Under the pieces are notes generated by a model, which had not been told where the DNA came from, made no database searches, and worked only from the letters and a program-made list of their open reading frames with translations. Shown here in pieces: positions 34,189 through 42,942 of a stretch of DNA of 64,000 nucleotides (position 1 is the first letter of the stretch; each line of letters starts with the position of its first letter). A program made the position numbers and the translations under genes. Source of the stretch: Sphingomonadaceae bacterium (lineage in GTDB: Bacteria; Pseudomonadota; Alphaproteobacteria; Sphingomonadales; Sphingomonadaceae); the NCBI GenBank assembly GCA_024236155.1, contig JACKLA010000001.1, positions 1,054,001 to 1,118,000 on the forward strand. Direction: 5' to 3'.

Positions 34189-35163
34189 TCAGGGCGTTTC
34201 GGGTTCGAGATGCAGCACGCGCTCGCGGAAGAGCCGAGAATAGACCCGCGTATCATTGCGCTCGTACCAACGCGGGGCAGGGAGGCCGCGCTCCCATGCG
34301 ATGGCTTCGGTCAGCGTACCCTGAGCGGAAGGCACGTCAGGGCGGAGTTGCCCGATGGGATCGGCATAGGCTTCGTCTGCAGTGATGATCTCCCAGCCAT
34401 CGGCGCGAAGTGCTGCGACGAGGTCTGCGATATAGAACGCCGCGATATCGGTTTCATGCAGCAACATGACATGTGCAGGGTGGCGGCCCAGCACCTTGAA
34501 GGCGAGCTCATCATAGAAATTTGCCGCCTCGACATGACTTTCGACATAAAGGTCGCGCAGCGCGCTGCGGTCTATCTTGTGGCCGTCACGTTGAGCATCG
34601 ATAGCTGCCTGCTCGATCCACCAGTCGGATGCTTCGACCGTGACGTAGCCATTGCTCAAACCGCGCGCGTGGAGACCCTCACGAATGGTGTCGCGCTTTA
34701 CCTTGTCGCGCTGCCCTTCGTCGAGATAGGGGAAGCGAAACCAGGGACGGTGGCCACTGCGCGTCTTCAGCCAGCTTTCCGCCGCGTCGATATCGGCCAG
34801 ATATATGTCGGCATCGGTCTTGCTCAGGCGCGGGTGGGTGTTCGAGTGGTTGGCAATGACATGCCCCGCCGCGACATAGGCGGCGATCCGGGCCTCCGCA
34901 CCGGGTCGATTCTCGATATGGCCGGGGTTGAGGAAGAACGCCGCCTGCTCGACGTCCGATGCATCGAGTGCGGCGATCAGCCTTTCCGTTCGCGTATCCT
35001 CGGTCAGGAATGCGCCGGGCGCGCGGGGTACGTCATCGAAAGTGAGCGCGATGCGCTTGCCATCGACAGCAGGCCGCACTGCCACATCTTCCGATGCCGC
35101 AGCACAGGCCGTCAGCAGGCAGGCGAACAGAGTTGCAATTGCCAGTCTGACGGTCCTGCCCAC
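34189..35163 (-). CDS. Polysaccharide deacetylase (NodB homology) lipoprotein
   Basis: This 324-residue envelope protein has a lipoprotein signal (lipobox LLTAC, Cys20) and a carbohydrate esterase family 4 domain. Motifs are TFDD (metal-binding Asp), HSNTHPRL (two metal-binding His) and WFRFPYLDEGQ, with MLLHETD near the C-terminus. It probably removes acetyl groups from an envelope glycan. The proposed GTG 35163 lies seven bases after the mmsA stop; it removes a 19-residue extension that would precede the signal peptide. Confidence 0.86.
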   Translation of the reverse strand: MGRTVRLAIATLFACLLTACAAASEDVAVRPAVDGKRIALTFDDVPRAPGAFLTEDTRTERLIAALDASDVEQAAFFLNPGHIENRPGAEARIAAYVAAGHVIANHSNTHPRLSKTDADIYLADIDAAESWLKTRSGHRPWFRFPYLDEGQRDKVKRDTIREGLHARGLSNGYVTVEASDWWIEQAAIDAQRDGHKIDRSALRDLYVESHVEAANFYDELAFKVLGRHPAHVMLLHETDIAAFYIADLVAALRADGWEIITADEAYADPIGQLRPDVPSAQGTLTEAIAWERGLPAPRWYERNDTRVYSRLFRERVLHLEPETP

Positions 35164-35170
35164 CTGCCGA

Positions 35171-36667
35171 TCACCCCATGGTCGGGATGACGAAGGCGTT
35201 GGAGCCGTCTCCACCCCCATCGGGCCAGCGCTGGGTGATCTTCTTGGACTTGGTCCAGAAGCGCAAACCTTCCATGCCGTACTGGTCGATGTCGCCGAAG
35301 CCCGAACGCTTCCAGCCTCCGAAGCTGTGATAGCTTACCGGAACGGGGATCGGCACGTTGATGCCAACCATGCCGACATTGACGCGGCTGGCGAACTCGC
35401 GCGCGGCGTGGCCGTTGCGGGTGAAGATGGCGACGCCATTGCCATACTGATGCACGCTCGGCAGGCGCACGGCCTCCTCGAAATCCCTGGCGCGCACGAT
35501 CTGGAGGACGGGGCCGAAAATCTCTTCCTTGTAGCTTTCCATGTCGGTGGTCACGCGGTCGAGCAGCGTCGGGCCGACGAAGAAGCCGTTTTCATGCCCC
35601 TGCAAGCTGAAGCCGCGCCCGTCGATCACGACTTCGGCACCTTCTTTCTCGGCGGTGTCGATCCAGCCTTCGACCCGCGCCTTGTGCTCGGGCGTGACGA
35701 CGGGGCCGTAATGCGCCTCGGGATCGGTCGAAACGCCGACCCGAAGTGCGTTGATCGCGGGGATCAGCTTTTCGCGCAGGCGGTTAGCAATGTCTTCGCC
35801 AACAGGCACCACCACCGGCAGTGCCATGCAGCGTTCACCGGCCGAGCCAAAAGCCGCACCGGCAAGATCGTTCACCACCTGGTCGAGATCGGCGTCGGGC
35901 ATCACGATGCCGTGGTTTTTCGCCCCGCCGAAGGCCTGGACGCGCTTCGCATTCTCCGCGCCGCGCGAATAGATGTAGTGCGCGATATCGCTGGAGCCGA
36001 CAAAGCTGATCGCAGGGATATCGGGATGGTCTAGGATTGCATCGACCATTTCCTTGTCGCCATGGACGACCTGCAGCAGGCCCTCGGGTGCGCCCGCTTC
36101 GAGGAACAGTTCGGCCAGCCGTACCGGAACGCTCGGGTCGCGTTCGGAAGGCTTGAGGATGAAGGCGTTGCCCGCTGCGATCGCCATGCCGAACATCCAC
36201 ATCGGGATCATCGCGGGGAAGTTGAACGGGGTGATGCCCGCACCGATACCGAGCGGCTGGCGCATCGAATAGACATCGATGCCGGGGCCTGCGCCCTGCG
36301 TGTATTCACCCTTCAGTGCCTGAGGGATGCCGCAGGCGAACTCGATCACTTCGAGGCCGCGCTGCACATCGCCATGCGCATCGTCGACCACCTTGCCATG
36401 CTCGCTCGAAAGCAGTTCGGCCAGTTCCTGCTTGTGCGCCTCGACCAGGCGCTTGAATTCGAACATCACCCGGGCGCGCTTCTGCGGATTGGTCGCGGCC
36501 CATTCGGGCTGGACCTTCTTCGCCTGCGCCACGGCATGTTCCAGCACCGACGCATCGCCCAGCACAACCTCGGCCTGCACCTCGCCCGTCGAGGGGTTCC
36601 AGATCTTGTGCGTGCGCCCGCTGCTCGCCACCGAACCGCCGGCTAGAAAGTGATCGACCTTGCGCAT
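35171..36667 (-). CDS. mmsA: CoA-acylating methylmalonate-semialdehyde dehydrogenase
   Basis: This 498-residue enzyme oxidises methylmalonate semialdehyde to propionyl-CoA, the end of valine degradation. The catalytic cysteine is C280 in GSAGERCMA. The family-specific segments TPFNFPAMIPMWMFGMAIA and FGGAKNHGIVMPDAD are present; the latter replaces the ELGGK general-base region of ordinary aldehyde dehydrogenases. It is about 9.8 kb from mmsB, so the valine genes form at least two transcription units here. Confidence 0.96.
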   Translation of the reverse strand: MRKVDHFLAGGSVASSGRTHKIWNPSTGEVQAEVVLGDASVLEHAVAQAKKVQPEWAATNPQKRARVMFEFKRLVEAHKQELAELLSSEHGKVVDDAHGDVQRGLEVIEFACGIPQALKGEYTQGAGPGIDVYSMRQPLGIGAGITPFNFPAMIPMWMFGMAIAAGNAFILKPSERDPSVPVRLAELFLEAGAPEGLLQVVHGDKEMVDAILDHPDIPAISFVGSSDIAHYIYSRGAENAKRVQAFGGAKNHGIVMPDADLDQVVNDLAGAAFGSAGERCMALPVVVPVGEDIANRLREKLIPAINALRVGVSTDPEAHYGPVVTPEHKARVEGWIDTAEKEGAEVVIDGRGFSLQGHENGFFVGPTLLDRVTTDMESYKEEIFGPVLQIVRARDFEEAVRLPSVHQYGNGVAIFTRNGHAAREFASRVNVGMVGINVPIPVPVSYHSFGGWKRSGFGDIDQYGMEGLRFWTKSKKITQRWPDGGGDGSNAFVIPTMG

Positions 36668-36759
36668 CGCGCATCTCCTGCAAAGTTTGTTGTTCTAATA
36701 TTGCGCGCCTCCTAGCGCGTTCCGGGCGTCAAGGCGAATCCGCAGATCGCGTTTTCGAC

Positions 36760-37974
36760 CTATCCCACCGCAGCCATCATCTGCGCGCACAGGATCGCGC
36801 CATAGGTGCCGAGTGCATAGCCGAGCACGGCCAGAAGCACGCCGACCGGGGCGAGGGCGGGGTGGAAGGCGCTGGCCACAACCGGGGCCGATGCGGCGCC
36901 ACCGACATTGGCCTTGCTGCCGACAGCTACGAAGAAGAAAGGCGCCTTGATCATCTTGGCTACGGCCAGCAGCAGGATGGTGTGGAACAGCATCCAGATC
37001 GCGCCGATCGCCATGAATTCGGGCGCTTCGGCGATCTTGGTCACATCCATCCGCGTGCCGATGATCGCGACCAGCAGGAAGATGAACACGGTGCCGAACT
37101 TGCTGGCCCCGACCCCTTCGAGCGTGCGGGCGCGGGTGAAGCTGGCGGCGACGCCGATAGTGGTGGAGATGACAACGACCCAGAAGAAGCTGCTCGCCAG
37201 CGTGGCATCTTCACCCTGCAAGTCGGCGAAGAAGCCGCCGAGCCAGCTGCCGAGGAGATGCGACAGGCCGACAACGGCGAATGTCGCGCCGAACAGCAGG
37301 ACATAGTCGTTTGCCCCCGCTACCCGCTCGATCGAGGAGGTGTAGTGAGCCATCTTGTCGCGCAGCCGTTCGATGGCCGAACTGTCGGCACCCAGCCAGC
37401 GGTCGACCCGCTCGCTCGCGCCCGCGCCATAGAGCAGGAACACCATCCAGATTTCGGCGACGATGATATCGACTGCCAGTAGCGCGGAGAACAGTTCGAG
37501 CGGATAGCCATAGACTTCGAGCATGGCGGTCTGGTTTGCGCCGCCGCCGATCCAGCTGCCCGCCAGCGTGGCCAGCCCGCGCCATGCAGCGGTGTCGCCG
37601 CTGCCGATCACGGCAGGGTCGAACTGGGCGACGATCCACAAGGCTATCGGTCCGCCCAGGATGATGCCGACCGTGGCGGTGAGGAACATGATGATCGCCT
37701 TGTTGCCAAGGCCGAGAATGCCCTTGAGGTCGATCGACAGCGTCATCAGGAACAGCGCGGCAGGGAGGAAATAGTCCTTCGCCACCGGCCACAGCTGGCT
37801 TTCCTCGGTGTCGATCAACCCGGTCGTGACCATCAGCGAGGGGATGAGGTAGCAGACGAGGATGATCGGCACGAAGACGTAAAACTTCTTCCAGCCGGGC
37901 CGGTCGCGGGTGACGAATACGAAGGCGAGCAGTGCTGCCAGCAATCCCAGGATTATGCGATCGTCGGTGATCAT
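36760..37974 (-). CDS. DUF819-family integral membrane protein
   Basis: This 404-residue protein has about 11 hydrophobic segments and is recognisable as DUF819/YjcL type: MTLSIDLKGILGLGNKAIIM, GSWIGGGANQTAMLEVYG, and SKANVGGAASAPVVASAFHP near the C-terminus. The inverted glycine-rich segments suggest a transporter with two structurally related halves. The substrate is unknown. It is divergent from the DUF294 gene and does not overlap any neighbour. Confidence 0.85.
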   Translation of the reverse strand: MITDDRIILGLLAALLAFVFVTRDRPGWKKFYVFVPIILVCYLIPSLMVTTGLIDTEESQLWPVAKDYFLPAALFLMTLSIDLKGILGLGNKAIIMFLTATVGIILGGPIALWIVAQFDPAVIGSGDTAAWRGLATLAGSWIGGGANQTAMLEVYGYPLELFSALLAVDIIVAEIWMVFLLYGAGASERVDRWLGADSSAIERLRDKMAHYTSSIERVAGANDYVLLFGATFAVVGLSHLLGSWLGGFFADLQGEDATLASSFFWVVVISTTIGVAASFTRARTLEGVGASKFGTVFIFLLVAIIGTRMDVTKIAEAPEFMAIGAIWMLFHTILLLAVAKMIKAPFFFVAVGSKANVGGAASAPVVASAFHPALAPVGVLLAVLGYALGTYGAILCAQMMAAVG

Positions 37975-38109
37975 GCCGTGTTTTCTCCCTCAGGCGTTTC
38001 GCCGGTCATAGGATGACTGGGCGACAATGACCATGGCAGGCCGTGTTCCATCCGCACCGCGACCAAAGTCGCAATGACGCCGATTGCCGGGCCGTGTACG
38101 CTGCGCCCT

Positions 38110-39972
38110 ATGGCCAGCGAGATTGCAGAGATAACCGCATTTCTGGGCGGAACCCCGCCCTTCGATACGTTGCCCGTTGGCGAGGTCTCGGCGCTCGCGC
38201 GGGTGGTGACCGTCAGCTACGCACGGGCCGGGGACGTGGTGCTCGAAAGCGGCACGATGAACGACCGGTTGTATGTCGTTCGCTCCGGATCGGTCGAACT
38301 GCGGCTCGCCGGGGAGGAGCTGACCGCGCGGCTGGGTGCCGGTTCGTGCTTCGCCTATCCCTCGCTGTTGCGCGGCGGCGAGGTGCGCAACACCACCATC
38401 GCGCTCGAAGACACGCTGCTCTATTCATTGCCTGCCGAGCATTTCCATCGCCTGCGCAAGGACGCGCCGAGTTTTGGTGCGCATTTCGCCGATGACGAGG
38501 CGCAACGCATCCGTCATGCGCTGAAACAGCAGAAGTTGGGCCGCATGCCAGAGCTTGACCGCACTTCGCTCGAAGAGCTGGTGCGGCGCGGCGACCCGGT
38601 TTCCTGCCCGCCCGATGCGACAATCCGCGATGCGGTGCGGGTGATGCGCGACCGCGATGTCAGCACACTGGCGATCTGCACCACGGCGGGGCTGGTCGGC
38701 ATCTTTACCGACAAGGATTTGCGCAACCGCGTGGTGGCGGGCGAAACCCCGCTCGACCAGCCTGTCTCGGCGGTGATGACCGAGGGGCCGCGCACGCTGT
38801 CTTCGCACGCCAGCGTGGCAGAGGCGATGGCAATGATGGCGGCTGGCGGGTTCCGCCATATCCCGTTGCTCGACAGTGCCGGGAACCTGATTTCCATCCT
38901 CAGCGCGACCGACATCCTCGCATTCATGGGCAGCAATGCGATCGATGCCGGGATGGCGATTGCCAAGGCGCCAACGCCTGAAGCCTTCGTTGCGGCATCG
39001 AAACAGATCGATGAGGGCTTTGCCGCGATGGTCGGTTCGGGTTTCCACGCCATCCATGCGATGCGCTTCACCAGCGCGCTGGGCGAGGCGGCGCATCGCC
39101 GCGCGGCTGAGCTGGCGGAAGCCGAACTCGGGCCGCCGCCCGTGCCCTATGCGCTGGTCGTGTTCGGATCGCTTGCCCGTGAGGAACAACTGGTCGGTTC
39201 GGACCAGGATAACGGGTTGGTCCTGTCCGACGAGATCGATGCCGATGGCCGCGCCTATTTCGAACGGCTCGGCGGGCGCATCTCCGACCTGCTCAACGAT
39301 GCAGGCTTCGTCTATTGCAAGGGCGGCATCATGGCCAAGGAGGCCGGTCAGCGCCTGACTTTGGGTGATTGGCAGCGGCGCTACGAACACTGGATCGACA
39401 GCCCGACCGAGGATGCGGTGCTGCGCGCGACGATCTTCTTTGATATGCGCTGTGTTCACGGGTCGCAGTCGCTGGTGCGCGAACTGCGCCGCGCGGTGAT
39501 CGGCAAGGTTGCCGCCTCACCGCTGTTCATCAGCTATCTCGCGCGTGACGCGCTGCGCAGCAAGGTGCCGCTAGGCATCTTCCGCAACCTCGTGCTCGAA
39601 AAATCGGATGACGGGCACAAGGTGTTCGATGCCAAGGCGCAGGCGATCATGCCGGTGATCGATGTCGCACGCACGCTGGCGCTGGCGCATGGCATCGAGG
39701 CCGTCGGCACCGTCGAACGGCTCCGCGCACTGGCTGAGGGGGGCAAGATGGCGAAGGGAGACAGCCAGAGCCTCGAAGACGCTTTCCTGTTCGTCAACGA
39801 GCTGCGTATCGCGCATCAGGCTGTGCAGGTGAAGGCCGGGGACCGGCCCGACAACGCCATCGAACCAGCCTCGCTCTCGCCGCTCGAACGCGACTATCTG
39901 AAGGACGCCTTCTCCGTCATTCGCAATGCGCTCGATTCGCTGCGGCGCAACCAGGCGGGCGGGATTGCGTGA
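38110..39972 (+). CDS. cNMP-binding/CBS/DUF294 nucleotidyltransferase-like signalling protein
   Basis: This 620-residue cytosolic protein has a cNMP-binding-like domain (about 15-120), two CBS domains (about 165-285, e.g. GIFTDKDLRNRVVAGETP and FRHIPLLDSAGNLISILSAT) and a GlnD-like nucleotidyltransferase domain (GSLAREEQLVGSDQDNGLVL, about 365-385, with the D-x-D metal site). A DUF294 C-terminal domain follows. Genes of this type travel with acetate/solute symporters of the DUF4212 pair and are thought to tune uptake by energy state. The start ATG 38110 is preferred over a longer frame because the domain begins there. It overlaps the following exonuclease gene by four bases. Confidence 0.9.
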   Translation: MASEIAEITAFLGGTPPFDTLPVGEVSALARVVTVSYARAGDVVLESGTMNDRLYVVRSGSVELRLAGEELTARLGAGSCFAYPSLLRGGEVRNTTIALEDTLLYSLPAEHFHRLRKDAPSFGAHFADDEAQRIRHALKQQKLGRMPELDRTSLEELVRRGDPVSCPPDATIRDAVRVMRDRDVSTLAICTTAGLVGIFTDKDLRNRVVAGETPLDQPVSAVMTEGPRTLSSHASVAEAMAMMAAGGFRHIPLLDSAGNLISILSATDILAFMGSNAIDAGMAIAKAPTPEAFVAASKQIDEGFAAMVGSGFHAIHAMRFTSALGEAAHRRAAELAEAELGPPPVPYALVVFGSLAREEQLVGSDQDNGLVLSDEIDADGRAYFERLGGRISDLLNDAGFVYCKGGIMAKEAGQRLTLGDWQRRYEHWIDSPTEDAVLRATIFFDMRCVHGSQSLVRELRRAVIGKVAASPLFISYLARDALRSKVPLGIFRNLVLEKSDDGHKVFDAKAQAIMPVIDVARTLALAHGIEAVGTVERLRALAEGGKMAKGDSQSLEDAFLFVNELRIAHQAVQVKAGDRPDNAIEPASLSPLERDYLKDAFSVIRNALDSLRRNQAGGIA

Positions 39973-40667
39973 CCGGGGGTGACTGGCTGGCTGGCTGGCG
40001 TTTCGCGCGGCGATTGAAACGGCTCGCCAATGCCGATGGTGATGCCCGGCCGCTGGCGGATTATGCGAAAGGGGCGTGGCCTGTGCGCGGCAGTCCCGCT
40101 CGCGAGGCCCCCTTCCTTGCGCTCGATTTCGAACTCGACGGGCTGGGTACCGGGGCGCATGTGCTACAGGCAGGGTGGCTGCCTTTCGACGCGGGGGGCA
40201 TTCCCCTTGCCGGGGCAGAGGCGCGCGATATTCGCAGCGGCAAGACGCTCGACGATGCCGCGGTAACGGTACACGGTATCGGCGAGGAACGCGCCCGGAA
40301 AGGCGAGCCGCTGGCTGAGGTCATGCCCGAGCTGCTGCGTGCGCTTTCGGGGCGGATCGTCATCGCGCATGGCGCATCGATTGAGCGTGATGTGCTCTTG
40401 CGCACCACGCGCAAGCTGTATGGCATGGCACTGCCGGTGCGCAGCATCTGCACTCTTGCGATCGAGCGCAAGCTCCACCCCGGCCTTGTCGGCAGCGAGC
40501 CCTATCGCCTCGCGACTGCGCGCAGCCGTTACAACCTGCCGCCGCACGGGCAGCACGATGCGCTGGGTGATGCGCTTGCGGCAGCGGAGCTGTTCCTCGC
40601 GCAGCTTTCACGCCTGCCTGCCGACACCAGCCTTGGCTCGCTCGAGAGGCTCGCCGTCGGTCATTAG
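39969..40667 (+). CDS. DnaQ-like DEDD exonuclease
   Basis: This 232-residue protein has an epsilon-subunit-like 3'-5' exonuclease fold: DFE in LALDFELDGLG (metal-binding Asp and Glu), GRIVIAHGASIERDVL, and HDALGDALAAAELF with the catalytic His and Asp. The GTG start overlaps the DUF294 gene stop (GTGA). Exonucleases of this kind recur in acetate symporter operons next to cNMP/CBS/DUF294 proteins; the target is unknown and may be an oligonucleotide signal rather than replicating DNA. Confidence 0.85.
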   Translation: MTGGDWLAGWRFARRLKRLANADGDARPLADYAKGAWPVRGSPAREAPFLALDFELDGLGTGAHVLQAGWLPFDAGGIPLAGAEARDIRSGKTLDDAAVTVHGIGEERARKGEPLAEVMPELLRALSGRIVIAHGASIERDVLLRTTRKLYGMALPVRSICTLAIERKLHPGLVGSEPYRLATARSRYNLPPHGQHDALGDALAAAELFLAQLSRLPADTSLGSLERLAVGH

Positions 40668-40762
40668 ACTAATGTCGCGCTCGCTGGGCGCGGCCCGGCG
40701 AACTAGCCTCCCCATGATGCTCCCGAAATGCGTGGGCACGAAAGACGAGAGAGGGGGAGGCC

Positions 40763-41044
40763 ATGGCCGACGACGAAATACCCGACACCGAAACCAGCGC
40801 AGCCGAAGACGCCTATTGGCGCGAAAACGTGCGGCTGCTGCTGATCCTGATGGCAATCTGGTTCGCCTGTTCCTTCGGGGCGGGCATCCTGCTGAGGGAA
40901 TTCCTCGACCAGTTCATGCTCGGCGGATACCCGCTCGGCTTCTGGTTCGCCCAGCAGGGCTCGATCTACATCTTCGTCGCGCTGATCTTCTACTACGTCG
41001 TCAAGATGAAGAAGATCGAACGCAAATACGATCTCGACGACTGA
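40763..41044 (+). CDS. DUF4212 small subunit of a sodium:solute symporter
   Basis: This 93-residue protein has two TM helices (LLLILMAIWFACSFGAGILL and IYIFVALIFYYVVKMKKIE) and an acidic N-terminus. DUF4212 proteins are encoded directly before symporters of the VC_2705/ActP-like group and are thought to pair with them. The symporter gene starts ten bases downstream. GAGAGGGGGAGG precedes the ATG. Confidence 0.92.
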   Translation: MADDEIPDTETSAAEDAYWRENVRLLLILMAIWFACSFGAGILLREFLDQFMLGGYPLGFWFAQQGSIYIFVALIFYYVVKMKKIERKYDLDD

Positions 41045-41054
41045 GGGGGCGATC

Positions 41055-42833
41055 ATGGACACGCAAACCCTGATCTATATCTTTGTCGGCATCAGCTTTG
41101 CGCTCTACATCGGCATCGCGCTGTGGAGCCGGGCGGGTTCGACCAAGGAATTCTATGTCGCAGGCGGCGGGGTCAGCCCGGTCGTCAACGGAATGGCCAC
41201 GGCTGCCGACTGGATGAGCGCGGCAAGCTTTCTTTCGATGGCCGGTCTCATCGCCTTCATGGGCTATGACGGCTCGGTCTACCTGATGGGCTGGACTGGC
41301 GGTTATGTGATGCTGGCACTGCTGCTGGCGCCTTACCTGCGCAAGTTCGGCCAGTTCACCGTGCCCGATTTCATCGGCACCCGGTACTATTCCAAGGCTG
41401 CGCGCGTGGTGGCGGTGATCTGCCTGATCTTCATCAGCTTCACCTATATTGCCGGGCAGATGCGCGGTGTGGGGATCGTGTTCTCGCGCTTCCTCGACGT
41501 GCCGATCAACCTGGGCGTCATCATCGGTATGGGCATCGTCTTCGTCTATGCCGTGCTCGGCGGGATGAAGGGCATCACCTACACGCAGGTCGCGCAGTAT
41601 TGCGTGCTGATCTTCGCCTATATGGTGCCCGCCTTCTTCATCAGCTTCATGGTGACGGGCAATCCGATCCCGCAGCTGGGCCTCGGCTCTACCGTCAATG
41701 ACGGGTCGGGGATGCATGTGTTGCAAAAACTGGACCTGGTGCTGACCGACCTTGGCTTTGCGGCCTACACGGCCGGTTCCAAGTCGACGATCGACGTGTT
41801 CTGCATCACCATGGCGCTGATGGTCGGCACCGCTGGCCTGCCGCATGTCATCGTGCGTTTCTTCACCGTTCCCAAGGCATCGGACGCGCGCAAATCGGCT
41901 GGCTGGGCGCTGATCTTCATCGCCCTGCTTTACACTACGGCTCCGGCGGTAGCGGCCTTCTCGCGGATCAACCTGATCGATTCGATGAACGAGACGAGCT
42001 ATGCCGAGGCGCCGGGCTGGTTCAAGAAGTGGGAAGCGAACGACCTCATCGTGTGGCGTGACAAGAACGCCGATGGCAAGGTCCAGATCGCCAAGGGCGA
42101 TGCCTTCAAGGGCAAGCCGGAGTTCGCCGAAGGGGCCGGTGCCTCGGGCGAGCGGCTGGTGAGCAATGACGAAGCCGTCGACAATCCGAACGAGCTCTAT
42201 GTCGACAACGACATCATGGTGCTCGCCAATCCGGAGATTGCCAACCTTCCCGGCTGGGTGATCGCACTGGTCGCGGCAGGCGGGCTGGCAGCTGCACTGT
42301 CGACCGCGGCGGGCCTGTTGCTGGTGATCTCCAGCTCGGTCAGTCACGATCTCCTCAAGTCGACCTTCCGGCCGAACATCTCGGAAAAGGGCGAGTTGCT
42401 CGCAGCCCGTGTGGCCGCAACGGCGGCGATCGTGGTGGCGGGTTATCTCGGCATTTATCCGCCGGGATGGGTCGCGCAGGTTGTCGCTTTCGCCTTCGGC
42501 CTTGCCGCAGCATCGCTCTTCCCGGCCATCTTCATGGGGATTTTCTCCAAGTCGATGAACAAGGAAGGCGCGATTGCCGGGATGGTCACCGGCCTGGTGT
42601 TTACCTTCGGCTATATCTTCTACTTCAAGCTGGTCGTGGACCCGGCGATGAACGTGGCGGATAACTGGCTGCTGGGTATCTCGCCCGAAGGGATCGGCGT
42701 GGTCGGCATGGTGCTGAACTTCGTCGTCGCTGTCGCGGTCTCGAAGATGACCAAGAGCCCGCCGGTCGAAATCCGCAAGCTGGTGGACTCGATCCGCGTG
42801 CCGCGCGGCGCAGGAGACGCGCACGCTCACTGA
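41055..42833 (+). CDS. Sodium:solute symporter, acetate permease ActP-like (VC_2705 group)
   Basis: This 592-residue SSS-family transporter has 13 or so TM segments. Signatures are the SSS motif ATAADWMSAASFLSMAGLIA, QMRGVGIVFSRFLDVPINLG and GLAAALSTAAGLLLVISSSV. It has the extra soluble loop (about 310-395) common in the VC_2705 group. With the DUF4212 subunit, acs and the sensor kinase beside it, acetate or another short monocarboxylate is the likely substrate. GGGGGCG lies upstream of the ATG. Confidence 0.93.
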   Translation: MDTQTLIYIFVGISFALYIGIALWSRAGSTKEFYVAGGGVSPVVNGMATAADWMSAASFLSMAGLIAFMGYDGSVYLMGWTGGYVMLALLLAPYLRKFGQFTVPDFIGTRYYSKAARVVAVICLIFISFTYIAGQMRGVGIVFSRFLDVPINLGVIIGMGIVFVYAVLGGMKGITYTQVAQYCVLIFAYMVPAFFISFMVTGNPIPQLGLGSTVNDGSGMHVLQKLDLVLTDLGFAAYTAGSKSTIDVFCITMALMVGTAGLPHVIVRFFTVPKASDARKSAGWALIFIALLYTTAPAVAAFSRINLIDSMNETSYAEAPGWFKKWEANDLIVWRDKNADGKVQIAKGDAFKGKPEFAEGAGASGERLVSNDEAVDNPNELYVDNDIMVLANPEIANLPGWVIALVAAGGLAAALSTAAGLLLVISSSVSHDLLKSTFRPNISEKGELLAARVAATAAIVVAGYLGIYPPGWVAQVVAFAFGLAAASLFPAIFMGIFSKSMNKEGAIAGMVTGLVFTFGYIFYFKLVVDPAMNVADNWLLGISPEGIGVVGMVLNFVVAVAVSKMTKSPPVEIRKLVDSIRVPRGAGDAHAH

Positions 42834-42860
42834 CCCGATCCTCCCGGGTCGCAGCGAGGA

Positions 42861-42890
42861 GGGGCGGTGCCTGGTGGCGCCGCCCCTTTT
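42861..42890 (+). terminator. Rho-independent terminator after the symporter gene
   Basis: A GC hairpin with arms GGGGCGG (42861-42867) and CCGCCCC (42880-42886) is followed directly by TTTT and then CC. It lies between the symporter stop and the sensor kinase start, so the kinase probably has its own promoter in the following 50 bases or depends on read-through. Confidence 0.8.
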
Positions 42891-42942
42891 CCTTGCATGA
42901 TGCGCACGAAGGTCTAGCCTGCGCAGCGGGAGAGAAAAGATC

